Shown: positions 16,197 to 26,200 of the stretch, one piece after another
How positions within the stretch are numbered: the stretch's first letter is position 1
Layout: each line of letters opens with the position of its first letter
Assembly (NCBI GenBank): GCA_964423205.1
Contig: CAYRDX010000012.1
Coordinates: forward strand, 1 to 64,000
Reading direction: 5' to 3'
DNA from: UBA6168 sp964423205
GTDB lineage: Bacteria > Bacteroidota > Bacteroidia > Chitinophagales > Saprospiraceae
Length of the DNA stretch: 64,000 nt
The notes under the pieces: model-generated
The model's database searches: none
What the model was told of the DNA's origin: nothing
The model's input: only the letters and a program-made list of their open reading frames with translations
Made by a program: the position numbers and the translations under genes

Positions 16197-19100
16197 ATGA
16201 GAAATGCAGTTACTCAACTTCTGGCCGTGATCGTTCTCACGGTATTTGCCTTGCTCTCGGGCAGGCAAGATGTGTCCGCTCAGGGTGTTACCTCGGCAAA
16301 CCTACTCGGATTGGTATCCGATGTGTCGGGCGAAACCCTTATCGGTGCCAACATATTGGCTACACACCTACCATCAGGTACTCAATATGGTACTGCTACC
16401 CGTGAAGACGGCCGCTTCAACCTTCCGAATGTAAGGATTGGCGGTCCGTACAGAATCGAGGTATCTTATACCGGTTATGAAACCTATCTGGTAGAAGGAA
16501 TCGACCTGAGTTTGGGACAAAACTTCAGGATGGACATCAAACTCAAGGAATCGGCAACCGCTTTGGTGGAGGTTACTGTTTTGGGTGTGAAAAATGAGAT
16601 TTTGAACTCTGAAAGAACAGGTGCAGCTACCAACATTAAAAAGGAGGCAATGAATGCGCTGCCAACTTTCAGCCGTGGTTTGAACGACTTTATCCGTTTG
16701 ACACCACAGAGCCGTTCTTCCTCCGTATCAGCAAACACGGGCAGCGGTACATCCTTTGCCGGTCAGGACAGCCGTTTCAACAACCTGACGATTGACGGTT
16801 CTATTTTCAACAACAGCTTCGGTCTGGCATCAGCACCTGCTGGTCAAACCAACTCAACTCCGATATCTCTCGATGCCATCGAAGAAATCCAGGTAAACGT
16901 TGCTCCTTACGATGTACGCCAAGGTGGATTTACCGGTGCAGGTGTGAACGCTGTTACCCGCTCTGGTACAAACAATTACGAAGGTTCATTCTTTTACAAT
17001 ACACGAAATGAACAACTGGTAGGAAAAACAGTGAAAGGTATCAATGTTTCCAAAACTGACTTCAACATCAAGCAGGCCGGATTCAGGCTTGGTGGCCCAA
17101 TTATCCCAAATAAATTGTTCTTCTTTGCCAACGGTGAAATCGAGCGTCGTGATGATCCCGCAACTTCCTGGGTGGCTAACCGAGGCACAACAGGAACCAA
17201 TGTCAGTCGTGTAAAAGCTACAGACATGGATGCGCTGAAAAAGTTCCTCATGGAGAGTTACAACTACGATCCGGGTGAATATGAAAACTACCTGCTCGAG
17301 ACCACCAGCGACAAGGCTTTGGTGAAACTGGACTACAACATTAATAATTCCAACCGCGCCAGCCTTCGTTTCAATGTTCTGAAATCAGCACGCGATGTCC
17401 TCGTCAGTAATTCAGGTGGTTTCAACGGCAGAAGGGATAATGGCTTTGCCATGAACTTCTCCAACAATAACTATGTCATTAACAACGACATTTATTCTGT
17501 GATTGCGGAGGTGAACTCTATTGTTGGAACCAAATTCTCCAACAACATTCAGTTCGGTTTCACTGCCAACAGGGACTACCGCAGCAGCCGCGGTAATATT
17601 TTCCCACTGGTTGATATCCTGGAAGGGGGCCGCAACCTGACTTCTTTTGGATATGAACCTTTTACTCCTAACAACAAGCTGAATACCGATACATGGCAGT
17701 TCCAGAACAACTTCACTATGTATGCCGGTTCACACACCATTACCGCAGGATTTAACTTTGAATCTTTCAAGTTTGACAACACGTTCACTCCTACCTACTA
17801 TGGTCAGTACGTATTTAATTCACTGGCTGATTTCTACACTGAGGTGGCCAAACCCGGCACTGTAACGATGCGTCGTTATCAGCTGACATATTCCGCATTG
17901 CCAAATGCTGCTTTGCCAACTGCTACGACCAAGGTTGCACAACCTGGCGTTTACATTCAGGATGAAATGGCCTTGATGGAGGACAAATTGAAGCTAACTG
18001 TTGGCCTTCGTGTTGACATGCCGATTTACGGAAATACCGCATTAGAAAATACGGCTGTATCGAACATGACTTTTAAAGATGCCGATGGCACCAACATGAA
18101 GTTTAAGACTTCTGAACTTCCAAAAACCAATCCTTTGGTTTCTCCTCGTATCGGCTTTAACTATGACGTGAAAGGTGACCGTTCCCTTCAATTGAGAGGT
18201 GGTGTGGGTTTGTTTTCTGGCCGTCCCGCATTTGTTTGGATATCCAATCAGGTGGGTAACAATGGATTGTTTACTGGTTCTTTCAGCTTTGATAATACCA
18301 AAGCTTATCCCTTCAGTACGGATGTCAAGAAGTATATTCCAACAAACGCAACAACTCCCGCTTCATACAATATTGCCATCACTTCTCCGGACTTTAAGTT
18401 CCCACAGCTATTCCGTGGAAACCTGGCAGTTGACTATCAACTTCCACTTGGATTTGTTGGAACGCTGGAAGGTATTTACAGCAAAAACGTCAACAACGTT
18501 TACTACAAGAACGTAAACCTTGAGACGGCTACAGTCAAATACGCAGCTCCGGATGACAGGCCCATTTATCCCGGTCTTGGCTTAAGTGGGACTGCTTTGA
18601 ACAATGCCAACCGCATCAATGACAACATCACGGACGCCATTCTTCTGGACAACACAAATGAAGGTTATACTTACAGCTTGACGGCAAAGTTGGAGCGCCA
18701 GTTCCAGAAGGGCTTCTACTCCATGCTTGCCTATAACTTCTCTGAGTCCAAAGACCTGATGACTGCAGGAAGTATCGCATTTTCCAGCTGGAGGGATATG
18801 ACTGCTGTCAGGGGTAACAACTATACTCCGCTGTCATACTCTGATTTTGATTCCAGACATCGTATTGTCGGAGCTCTATCCTACAGGAAGGAATACCTCA
18901 AACATGCAGCAACCACTATTTCCCTGTTCTTCCAGTCCAGCCAGGATGGCCGTATTACTTTCAGGGTAAATGGTGATATGAACGGTGATCAGCTAACTGC
19001 AAACGACTTGCTATACGTACCGAAAAACGTCGCTGACCTTTTGTTTGAACAGTACACAACCAACAACATCACTTATACAATTGACCAGCAACGCGCAGCA

Positions 19101-19487
19101 TTTGACAAGTTCATTACCAACAACAAATACCTGAATTCCAGAAGGGGTAATTATGCTGAGCGCAATGGTATGTTGGGACCATGGGTATCCACAATAGACC
19201 TTACCGTAGCTCAGGAATTTTTCCTCACAGTAGGAGGTCGCAAGCACACCTTGCAACTTCGTGCTGACTTCTACAACTTTGGCAATATGCTGAACGACGA
19301 GTGGGGTGTTAGTTACAGAACTCAAAACAGCTCTCCATTACAATTCATGAGGAGGGATGCAACTACCAATAAGCCCATTTACAGATTTACTGTCGTGAAC
19401 GATCAATTCCCGACAGCTGTTCTGACCGATGATATTTCATTGAACAGTCTTTGGCAGGCACAGCTTGGCTTACGCTATATCTTCTGA
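16197..19487 (+). CDS. TonB-dependent outer-membrane receptor with CarboxypepD-regulatory-like domain
   Basis: A 1096-residue outer-membrane protein. Residues 1-29 are a signal peptide (ending DVSAQ). Residues about 33-120 form a carboxypeptidase-regulatory-like beta-sandwich (LLGLVSDVSGETLIGANI, then GRFNLPNVRIGGPYRIEV), followed by the plug (FNNLTIDGSIFNNSFG, ISLDAIEEIQVNVAPYDVRQ, GAGVNAVTRSGTNNYEGS) and a long barrel ending LWQAQLGLRYIF with the aromatic terminal residue. This is the Oar-like type without an obvious SusD partner nearby, so the substrate is unknown. It is monocistronic, with a terminator just downstream. Confidence 0.92.
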   Translation: MRNAVTQLLAVIVLTVFALLSGRQDVSAQGVTSANLLGLVSDVSGETLIGANILATHLPSGTQYGTATREDGRFNLPNVRIGGPYRIEVSYTGYETYLVEGIDLSLGQNFRMDIKLKESATALVEVTVLGVKNEILNSERTGAATNIKKEAMNALPTFSRGLNDFIRLTPQSRSSSVSANTGSGTSFAGQDSRFNNLTIDGSIFNNSFGLASAPAGQTNSTPISLDAIEEIQVNVAPYDVRQGGFTGAGVNAVTRSGTNNYEGSFFYNTRNEQLVGKTVKGINVSKTDFNIKQAGFRLGGPIIPNKLFFFANGEIERRDDPATSWVANRGTTGTNVSRVKATDMDALKKFLMESYNYDPGEYENYLLETTSDKALVKLDYNINNSNRASLRFNVLKSARDVLVSNSGGFNGRRDNGFAMNFSNNNYVINNDIYSVIAEVNSIVGTKFSNNIQFGFTANRDYRSSRGNIFPLVDILEGGRNLTSFGYEPFTPNNKLNTDTWQFQNNFTMYAGSHTITAGFNFESFKFDNTFTPTYYGQYVFNSLADFYTEVAKPGTVTMRRYQLTYSALPNAALPTATTKVAQPGVYIQDEMALMEDKLKLTVGLRVDMPIYGNTALENTAVSNMTFKDADGTNMKFKTSELPKTNPLVSPRIGFNYDVKGDRSLQLRGGVGLFSGRPAFVWISNQVGNNGLFTGSFSFDNTKAYPFSTDVKKYIPTNATTPASYNIAITSPDFKFPQLFRGNLAVDYQLPLGFVGTLEGIYSKNVNNVYYKNVNLETATVKYAAPDDRPIYPGLGLSGTALNNANRINDNITDAILLDNTNEGYTYSLTAKLERQFQKGFYSMLAYNFSESKDLMTAGSIAFSSWRDMTAVRGNNYTPLSYSDFDSRHRIVGALSYRKEYLKHAATTISLFFQSSQDGRITFRVNGDMNGDQLTANDLLYVPKNVADLLFEQYTTNNITYTIDQQRAAFDKFITNNKYLNSRRGNYAERNGMLGPWVSTIDLTVAQEFFLTVGGRKHTLQLRADFYNFGNMLNDEWGVSYRTQNSSPLQFMRRDATTNKPIYRFTVVNDQFPTAVLTDDISLNSLWQAQLGLRYIF

Positions 19488-19508
19488 TAAATACTTAATC
19501 GGCTAATG

Positions 19509-19554
19509 AAAAAGCCGCCTTTCTCTGATTGCCCGGAGGAAGGCGCTTTTTTTA
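19509..19554 (+). terminator. Rho-independent terminator
   Basis: CGCCTTTCTC and GAGGAAGGCG form a 10-bp stem (one G-T pair), extended by AAAGC and CTTT across a one-base bulge, followed by seven T residues. It terminates the TonB-receptor transcript. Confidence 0.8.
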
Positions 19555-19594
19555 GACGGATATTTTTACCCGACCTTTGAGGCAAAACTCACTA

Positions 19595-19816
19595 ATGAAA
19601 ATCTCTGCCATTCCCCCTTCTCTAATCCCAAACGTCCGAACCCTTTAAGAATCACCCACTCTGCGGATAAACGAACTAAGTGCCCAACTCAAACAAGAAG
19701 GCAAAACCATTTACAGCCTTGGATTTGGGCAATCCCCATTTCCAGTGCCGCCATCCGTTGGTAAAAGGCTGCAAGAACACGCTTGTACATTCTTTTCTTT
19801 CGAGTGGGCTTTATAA
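19595..19816 (+). pseudogene. Relic of a class I/II aminotransferase N-terminus
   Basis: In one frame the sequence reads IPNVRTL-stop-ESPTLRINELSAQL, then KQEGKTIYSLGFGQSPFPVP and SVGKRLQEHA, which matches the N-terminal region of PLP-dependent aminotransferases of fold type I (typical INELxxxLxxEGKxIYxLGxGQSPFPVP). An in-frame TAA at 19646-19648 interrupts it and homology stops after about 63 codons; the catalytic lysine region is absent. It is a decayed fragment, not a functional gene. Confidence 0.7.
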
Positions 19817-19880
19817 TTTTGCCATGCAAAAAAACATCAGGGAAAGAGCATTTGGATAAGGACTTGCAATTGTTCCAATG

Positions 19881-19957
19881 CTCAGTTCTCAATTCTCAAT
19901 TCTCAATTCTCAATTCTCAATTCTCCATTCTCCATTCTCAATTCTCCATTCTCAATT
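19881..19957. repeat. Heptanucleotide tandem array (CTCAATT)n
   Basis: About eleven copies of the 7-mer CTCAATT, with variants CTCAGTT and CTCCATT, end a few bases before the yebC start codon. Copy number could vary by slippage and change the length of the yebC leader. Confidence 0.85.
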
Positions 19958-19965
19958 AATTAGCC

Positions 19966-20676
19966 ATGGGCAGAGCATTTGAATACAGAAAAGATAGAAA
20001 ATTCAAGAGGTGGGCCAATTTGGCCAAAGCTTTTACCAAAGTAGGCCGTGAAATTGCCATAGCAGTGAAAGCTGGAGGCCCAGACCCTGAGTACAATCCA
20101 AGATTGAGGTTAGCCATGCAAAACGCGAAGGCAGCAAATATGCCCAAAGCCAACATCGAAAACGCCATTAAAAAGGCATCTTCCAAGGATGCAGAAAACT
20201 ACGATGAAGTCGTATACGAGGGCTATGCCCCGCACGGTGTGGCCATAGTTGTAGAAACGGCAACCGACAATTCCACCAGAACTGTTGCCAATGTGCGTCA
20301 TATTTTTTCAAAATACGGTGGCTCCCTTGGTACAAGCGGCTCTGTTGAGTTTATGTTTTCGAGGAAAGCAATTTTTCAAATTCCAAAAACTGAAGTACCT
20401 GAACGCGATGAATTTGAACTGGAAATGATTGATGCCGGACTTGAAGAAATAAAGGAGGAAGAGGATAGTCTTTTACTGTACTGCGCGTTTGCCGATTTTG
20501 GTTCACTTCAAAAAGCCCTGGAGGAAAAAGGTTTGGAAGTTACAGAATCCAAACTCGACCGCATTCCAACTCATACAAAAGAACTGAGCGAAGCCGAGGT
20601 GGAGGATGTGATCAAACTCATTGAGAAAATGGAGGAAGACGATGATGTGCAGAACGTCTTTCACAATATGGAGTAG
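19966..20676 (+). CDS. yebC: YebC/PmpR/TACO1-family protein
   Basis: A 236-residue cytoplasmic protein. It starts MGRAFEYRKDRKFKRWANLAKAF and contains GGPDPEYNPRLRLAMQNAKAANMPKANIENAI, the characteristic N-terminal region, followed by YEGYAPHGVAIVVETATDN and GGSLGTSGSVEFMF. The family was annotated as transcriptional regulators and is now also linked to translation of proline-rich stretches at the ribosome. Length is normal. The start codon follows directly on the heptamer array. Confidence 0.93.
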   Translation: MGRAFEYRKDRKFKRWANLAKAFTKVGREIAIAVKAGGPDPEYNPRLRLAMQNAKAANMPKANIENAIKKASSKDAENYDEVVYEGYAPHGVAIVVETATDNSTRTVANVRHIFSKYGGSLGTSGSVEFMFSRKAIFQIPKTEVPERDEFELEMIDAGLEEIKEEEDSLLLYCAFADFGSLQKALEEKGLEVTESKLDRIPTHTKELSEAEVEDVIKLIEKMEEDDDVQNVFHNME

Positions 20677-20719
20677 TTGGGTGTTGGCTTTTGGCAATTG
20701 GCTTTTGGCGTGGGAGATA

Positions 20720-20760
20720 GGTTTAGAAAGCTCATAGAGATTTCTAAACCTTTTTCTTTA
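20720..20760 (+). terminator. Rho-independent terminator of yebC
   Basis: GGTTTAGAAA and TTTCTAAACC form a perfect 10-bp stem with an 11-base loop, followed by TTTTTCTTT on the plus strand. The right arm and T-run overlap the last codons of the convergent acetyltransferase gene. Confidence 0.8.
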
Positions 20761-21259
20761 AACGGTAAAGCAGTAACTCTTCCTCATCATTGGGGATAAA
20801 AGTAGTTCCACTTAGCATCATCCCTAATTTTTCCAATAGCCTTTGAGAATCAATGTTTTCCTTTGTGGTGAAAGCTTGTAGTTCGCTGATGCCGTATTCG
20901 GAGAATGCGAGTTCTACCAACTTAATGGCAGCTTCGTATGCATAACCATTTTTCTCATATTCCGGCAAGAAGGCAAATCCAATATCAATCCCCTCCGTTC
21001 CCTCCCTGTCGTACAAGCCGCAGGTACCGATTTTAACAAAATCACTTTTTCTGATTACCGTGTTGTTTGTATAACCGTGCGATTCGAGTTGGGGAAGAAT
21101 TTTGATCTGCACATATTCTCTGGCAGCCTCTATTGTCTTGACATTCCGGTCCCCGATGTATTTCAACCATTTTGGAGTATTCAGAAGCTCGAGTAAAAAC
21201 TCTGCATCCTCCTCAGATGTCGGCCTAATGAGTAGTCTCTCGGTTTTGATGAAATGCAT
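20744..21259 (-). CDS. GNAT-family N-acetyltransferase (RimJ/RimL type)
   Basis: A 171-residue protein. It begins MHFIKTERLLIRPTSEEDAEFL, the usual RimJ/RimL-like start, and has IGTCGLYDREGTEGIDIGFA and YEKNGYAYEAAIKLVELAF, which includes the acetyl-CoA-binding turn in variant form, and QRLLEKLGM near the end. It should transfer an acetyl group from acetyl-CoA to an amine or protein N-terminus; the substrate is unknown. Its 3' end overlaps the terminator of the convergent yebC gene. Confidence 0.85.
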   Translation of the reverse strand: MHFIKTERLLIRPTSEEDAEFLLELLNTPKWLKYIGDRNVKTIEAAREYVQIKILPQLESHGYTNNTVIRKSDFVKIGTCGLYDREGTEGIDIGFAFLPEYEKNGYAYEAAIKLVELAFSEYGISELQAFTTKENIDSQRLLEKLGMMLSGTTFIPNDEEELLLYRLKKKV

Positions 21260-21265
21260 GTTATA

Positions 21266-21600
21266 ATATTTCCCGCAGATTGACGCTGATTTATACGCAG
21301 ATTAATGCAGATGGTGTGTCAATCGAAATGGGCAGAAACATCTGCGTTTTTTTACCACGGAGATACTGAGAGCACTAAGAACCACAGAGAGAACTCCGTG
21401 AAACTCCGCGTCTCCATGTCTCCGTGGTTAAAAAAACACCTAAAGGTTTTTTTACCACGGAGGCACTGAGAGCACTAAGAACCACAGAGAGAACTCCGTG
21501 AAACTCCGTGTCTCCATGTCTCCGTGGTTAAAAAAACACCTAAAGGAAATCAGCGTGCTCATCAGCGAAAATCAGCGGGAGAATCAGCGGGAAAATTAGC
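21266..21600. repeat. Nested palindromic repeat with an exact 100-bp tandem duplication
   Basis: Two copies of the TACCACGGAG element, 21351-21450 and 21451-21550, stand in tandem with a period of exactly 100 bp and only three differences that I can see. Each copy is itself palindromic (TTTACCACGGAG at the left, CTCCGTGGTTAAA at the right). They are framed by outer arms rich in CGCAGATT (21270-21345) and AATCAGCG (21546-21600), reverse-complement-like words. No gene is present. Confidence 0.85.
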
Positions 21601-21607
21601 GTGGCTA

Positions 21608-22894
21608 TCACTTTTTGTACTTCTGTTGGAATTTCCGGTAAAGCATTTCCTGCTTATTGTCGAGGTCAATTTTCCTGCCCTGAATCCAGGCGTGTGTGAC
21701 AACAGCAGTGCGCATGTCTAAAGCATCACCCTTGCTGAGGAACAAAATAGCGTCCTTACCGACTTCAATGCTGCCTGCTGTTTTGTCGATACCGAATATC
21801 TTGGCTGTATTCAGCGTAAGGCCCTGCACTGCTTGCTCATAGGTAAGACCGAAAGGAATGGCCTGACCAGCCTGAAATGCCAGGTTGCGGTTTTGCCAAA
21901 AACCTTCATGGCCAAAGCAATAAAGTACGCCTGCTTTTTGCAGTAAAGCAGGAGTTTTGAATGGAAGGTCCACGTCCTCATCCGTTCTGGAAGGCAGCCT
22001 TTGCGTTGATTCCAGAATGACGGGTACCTGATGGGTTTTCAGAAAGTCAGTAACCAGCCAGGCATCATTTCCACCAACTATCACAGGCGTAATCCCAAAT
22101 TTCTTTGCGAAAAGAACAGCTTCCTGTATGGACTGCGCCGTGTTGGTATGTATGAAAAGTTTGCGCTTGCCGGCGAAAAGGTCTTTCATTGATTCAAACT
22201 TCAGATTCTTGGCATCCACACTCGTTTTTTGGCTATATGCTTTTGCCTGATGGAAAAAGGATTCCAGGTCCTGAATTTGTTTATCGTAGTTTTCGTTTCT
22301 GTCGAGTCTGAACTCCTGTCTGTTGAACCGCGTCATGGAAGGCCATTGTACATGTGTCGCAAAATCCGCAGCATAGGCCGCGTCTTCCCAACTCCAGGCA
22401 TCCAACTGCACGATGCTCGACATTCCGGGCATGATGCTGCCGGTTGGAGTACTTTCAGCCAAAAGGACTCCCATAGACCTTACTGTTGGTGTTATTTCAG
22501 AATCTGTATTATAGGCAATTAACGAGCGCACATTGGGGTTGAACTCACCAGTTTCAGAGTTGTCTACAGTTGCGTTGACTGCACCAATTTCTATCAAACC
22601 CAACTGAGTGTTAGGTGCAATAAATCCGGGGTACATAAGCAGACCTGTGCCGTCCACAACATCGTGGTTGGGAAACTGCCGACTGCTGTTGGCATTTTCA
22701 ACTGCGGTGATCTTACCGCCTTCAAAGGCTACAACACTGTTTTGCATGACCTGACCATTGCCGAGGTGAGCAATGGCACCACGAATCACGACACCTTTTG
22801 TTTGCTTGGGTGCAGGAACAGGAACTTCCTGCGAAAAACCAAATACTACCAATACAAACAGACAGGTAAAAAGAAGGGAGATTCTTTTGAACAT
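21608..22894 (-). CDS. Secreted amidohydrolase-fold protein lacking the metal-binding HxH
   Basis: A 428-residue protein with signal peptide MFKRISLLFTCLFVLVVFGFSQ. The overall plan is that of the metal-dependent amidohydrolase superfamily: N-terminal beta-sandwich (VVIRGAIAHLGNGQVMQN, IVAFEGGKITAV-like), TIM barrel and C-terminal AGSIEVGKDAILFLSKGD. At the place where active members have PGFIDxHxH, this protein has YPGFIAPNTQLGL, so both metal-binding histidines are missing. Catalysis of the normal type is unlikely; it may be a binding or scaffold protein. Bacteroidota homologues with the same loss are, to my knowledge, common. Confidence 0.8.
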   Translation of the reverse strand: MFKRISLLFTCLFVLVVFGFSQEVPVPAPKQTKGVVIRGAIAHLGNGQVMQNSVVAFEGGKITAVENANSSRQFPNHDVVDGTGLLMYPGFIAPNTQLGLIEIGAVNATVDNSETGEFNPNVRSLIAYNTDSEITPTVRSMGVLLAESTPTGSIMPGMSSIVQLDAWSWEDAAYAADFATHVQWPSMTRFNRQEFRLDRNENYDKQIQDLESFFHQAKAYSQKTSVDAKNLKFESMKDLFAGKRKLFIHTNTAQSIQEAVLFAKKFGITPVIVGGNDAWLVTDFLKTHQVPVILESTQRLPSRTDEDVDLPFKTPALLQKAGVLYCFGHEGFWQNRNLAFQAGQAIPFGLTYEQAVQGLTLNTAKIFGIDKTAGSIEVGKDAILFLSKGDALDMRTAVVTHAWIQGRKIDLDNKQEMLYRKFQQKYKK

Positions 22895-23267
22895 AGCAGG
22901 GTCTTTTTGATTAATATTAGAGGTGTTAAATCCTTTGTCAGCAAATATAGAAATTGTTTCGGGCCATTAGTCGCTATGCTTCTCTCTGTATGTTAACTAT
23001 TGCAGCTTTGTCATGTAAACTTCATTAGAAGTTTTGACCAAAAGCTGCTATCAACCAATACTAATCTCTGTTGTTGGAGAAAATAGTTCTATGGTTGAAA
23101 AGCAAAACGGCCTGTTATTTGAAAAACATAACCGATATCCTTAACCTGTAGTTAAATTGAGTGGCTGACAAGGCTAATTGATTTATCACATGGAAGTAAT
23201 GGTTACTTTTGGGGCTGGAAGCTCTGACCTCGAACATTACTGCGGGTTAATAAATTGCAATCCCCCT
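22895..23267. other. Divergent intergenic region
   Basis: Separates the amidohydrolase-like gene (minus) from the metallopeptidase gene (plus). A minus-strand -7 box is visible at 22942-22949. The frame of the metallopeptidase is open from 23178, but those 30 codons have no protein character. Nothing else is recognised. Confidence 0.5.
22942..22949 (-). promoter_or_regulatory. Candidate -7 box of the amidohydrolase-like gene
   Basis: Reads TATATTTG on the minus strand, a perfect match to TAnnTTTG, 47 bases before the start codon. A clear -33 TTTG is not seen. Confidence 0.45.
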
Positions 23268-26200
23268 ATGAAATTAGCGTCTGCTATTTATTTCACCTTA
23301 TTTCTTTCTTGTCAGGTAATTGGGCAGGTGGCCGGTAATTTCTGGACTGACCAACCTGCATCAAGGTCCGAATTTTCGGAAACAACCTATCAGGGTGTCG
23401 TTTTCCAAAGGTCCAGAAACCTATTTCTCGACATTGATGGGTTCAGGAATCAACTCACTTTGGCTCCTCTTGAACTAAGCAGCCAGTCAAAACGGAAGCC
23501 ATTAAACATATACCTCCCGCTTCCTGATGGTTCTAATGAGATGTTTGCAGTCTGGGAGTCACCCATAATGGAGCCGGAATTGGCTGCCCGGTATCCCGTG
23601 ATTAAAACATTTTCCGGTTACAGTGTGAAAAATCCGGCCATGACAACACGTTTTGGCTTTACACTATTAGGATTTCATGCCATAATGCATGGGGCCGGTA
23701 AAACTGCACTTATTATCAACGCCCGCGATGGTGATGTTTACAATTACCGGAGCACGTGGCAACAGGACATGGTACCCCTGGAGCCTGCAGAACAAAAACT
23801 GAGTTGCGGATTTTCAGTTTCCAATCCAGATTTCATTGCTAGGGAAGAGACAGTGGATTTGGAAGATTTGCACTTTCAACCCAGAGCACTTTCAACCAGA
23901 AACCTGCAAACTTACCGCTTAGCCGTTGCGACGACGGTTGAATACAGTCTTGCTAATGGTGGGACACCTGCATCTGTGCTGTCAGCCGTTACCACCATTG
24001 TCAACAAAGCAAACAGTTATTTTGAAAAAGAACACGCCGTCAGGTTATTGCTGATTGCCAACACCACCCAGACCTTCTTTTTTGGCTCCGCCAGTGCAGA
24101 CCCTTACACAAATGGTGATTCGGGTAAAATGTTAAATGAGAACCCCGCCGTCCTGAACAATGCCTATGGTTCAACAGGCTATGACATTGGCCATGTTTTC
24201 GGGACCATACCCAGCGGTGGGGTAGTGGGCACGGCCGTTCTGGCTTCTGCCTGCAGTGTGAATAAGGCAAAAGGGTCCAGCAATGTATTCACTCCTGCAT
24301 TGTTTTATACAGTGGTTGTGCACGAATTGGGGCATCAGTTCAACGCAACTCATACTTTCAACAATTGCGACGGAAAAAACGAAGAAACTACGACTGCCTA
24401 TCAACCCGGCGGTGGCAGCACTTTCATGGATTACACAGGTGTTGGTACCTGTGGTTCTAATTCGCTGCAGAATTCACCCGACGATTATTTTCACATCAAC
24501 TCCCTGGAAAGGGTACATGCATTTACAAGAAATTCCGGCACAGGCCAGAGTTGTGCTCAAATTATTACGGTTGAGAATGCTGCTCCGCAAACGAATATTC
24601 CAATTGCCGGAGGCTTTTATATTCCGGTTGGCACTCCATTTCAACTTTCGGGCAGCGCCACAGACCCTGAAAACGGAGCTTTGACTTATGTATGGGAACA
24701 ATACGACCTGGGTCCAAGAAGTCGGCTTGGCGCACCAGTTGGCTCTGCGCCCTTGTTCCGGTCTTTTACACCAACTGCCAATAGCACACGTGTTTTCCCT
24801 CGCTGGGAAAATCTTGCATTCGATATCACCAATCCATCTGAAGTTTTGCCGACAGAGAGCAGGGTACTGACATTCAGATTTACTGCCCGAGATAATCACC
24901 CCATTGCCGGTGCGTATGCTTATAGTGAAATACTTTTTAACGCTACTTCCTGGGCAGGACCTTTCATGGTGTCTTATCCAAATGCTGCGGGTATTGTACA
25001 TGAATTGGGCAAAACGATGGAAATCAAATGGCTGGTTGCCAATACGGATATGCCACCGGTGAACTGTAAAAAAGTAAACATCAAATTGAGTGTAGATGGT
25101 GGGGTTACTTTTCCGATCATGCTTTTGGCAAATACCGAAAACGATGGTTCTGCGATAGTTTCCATACCCAATATTACTACATCTCAGGGAAGAATCAGAG
25201 TGGAAGCAGCCGACAATATCTTTTTTGATATTTCCAATGCCAATTTTTGGATAACCCGACCCACTATTCCCGGATTTCTGTTATCGGCAACAGCTACTCC
25301 TAATCCGGTTTGCCTGCCTGAAAAGATGGTAGTGGATATCAATACGGAATCACTTCATGGTTACAAGTTTGCTGTGACGCTGGAAGCAGAAGGTTTGCCG
25401 CAAGGCACCAAAGTGAGTTTCAATACCAATCCTGTGGTGCCGGGAAACGCGAGCAAAATGACATTGGACTTTTCCGAGGTAAAAAGCTTCGGAACTTTTC
25501 CAGTGAAAATTAAAGGAACTGCTCCCGAAGCTGCCAATTCGGAAGTGTTTCTGGACGTCACCTTGGTGTCCAGCGATTTTTCCAGTCTGAAAGTCACTTC
25601 CCCCGCTGATGGAGCTGTCGCTCAAAGCGTACAGCCTTCTTTCCAGTGGACTAAGCTGGACAATTCGGTTTCATATAATATTGAAGTGGCCACGAGTCCA
25701 TTATTTGGAACTTCGGTGGTGAGTTCTGCGACTAACATCAGTGATAATAAGTTCACACCGGGCATCAGCCTAAAGGAAAATACACCTTATTTCTGGCGAG
25801 TCAGAGCTTCAAATTCCTGTGGAAAGGGCGGTTTTATACCCACAGCCACTTTCCATACTGTTTCTCAAAGTTGTACGACTTTATCAAGTACCCACAACCC
25901 CATTAATATCAGTGGTATCGGATTGCCGCGAATTCTATCAACCATTGAAGTTCTACCAGGTGGTACCATTAGCGACCTGAACGTAAAAAACGTCAAAGGG
26001 ACACACACCGCGGTGGCGCATATAGAACTCAGGCTGCTCAGTCCGCAGGGCGATTCCATCAGGTTAATGCCGGCTCTGTTGTGCAGCAGCAACCAGTTTA
26101 ATCTTGGTTTTGATGACCAATCAACATTGACCACAATTCCATGCCCACCAAATACAGGATTACTCTACAAACCCGAACAGGCATTGAGCAAGTTTAATGG

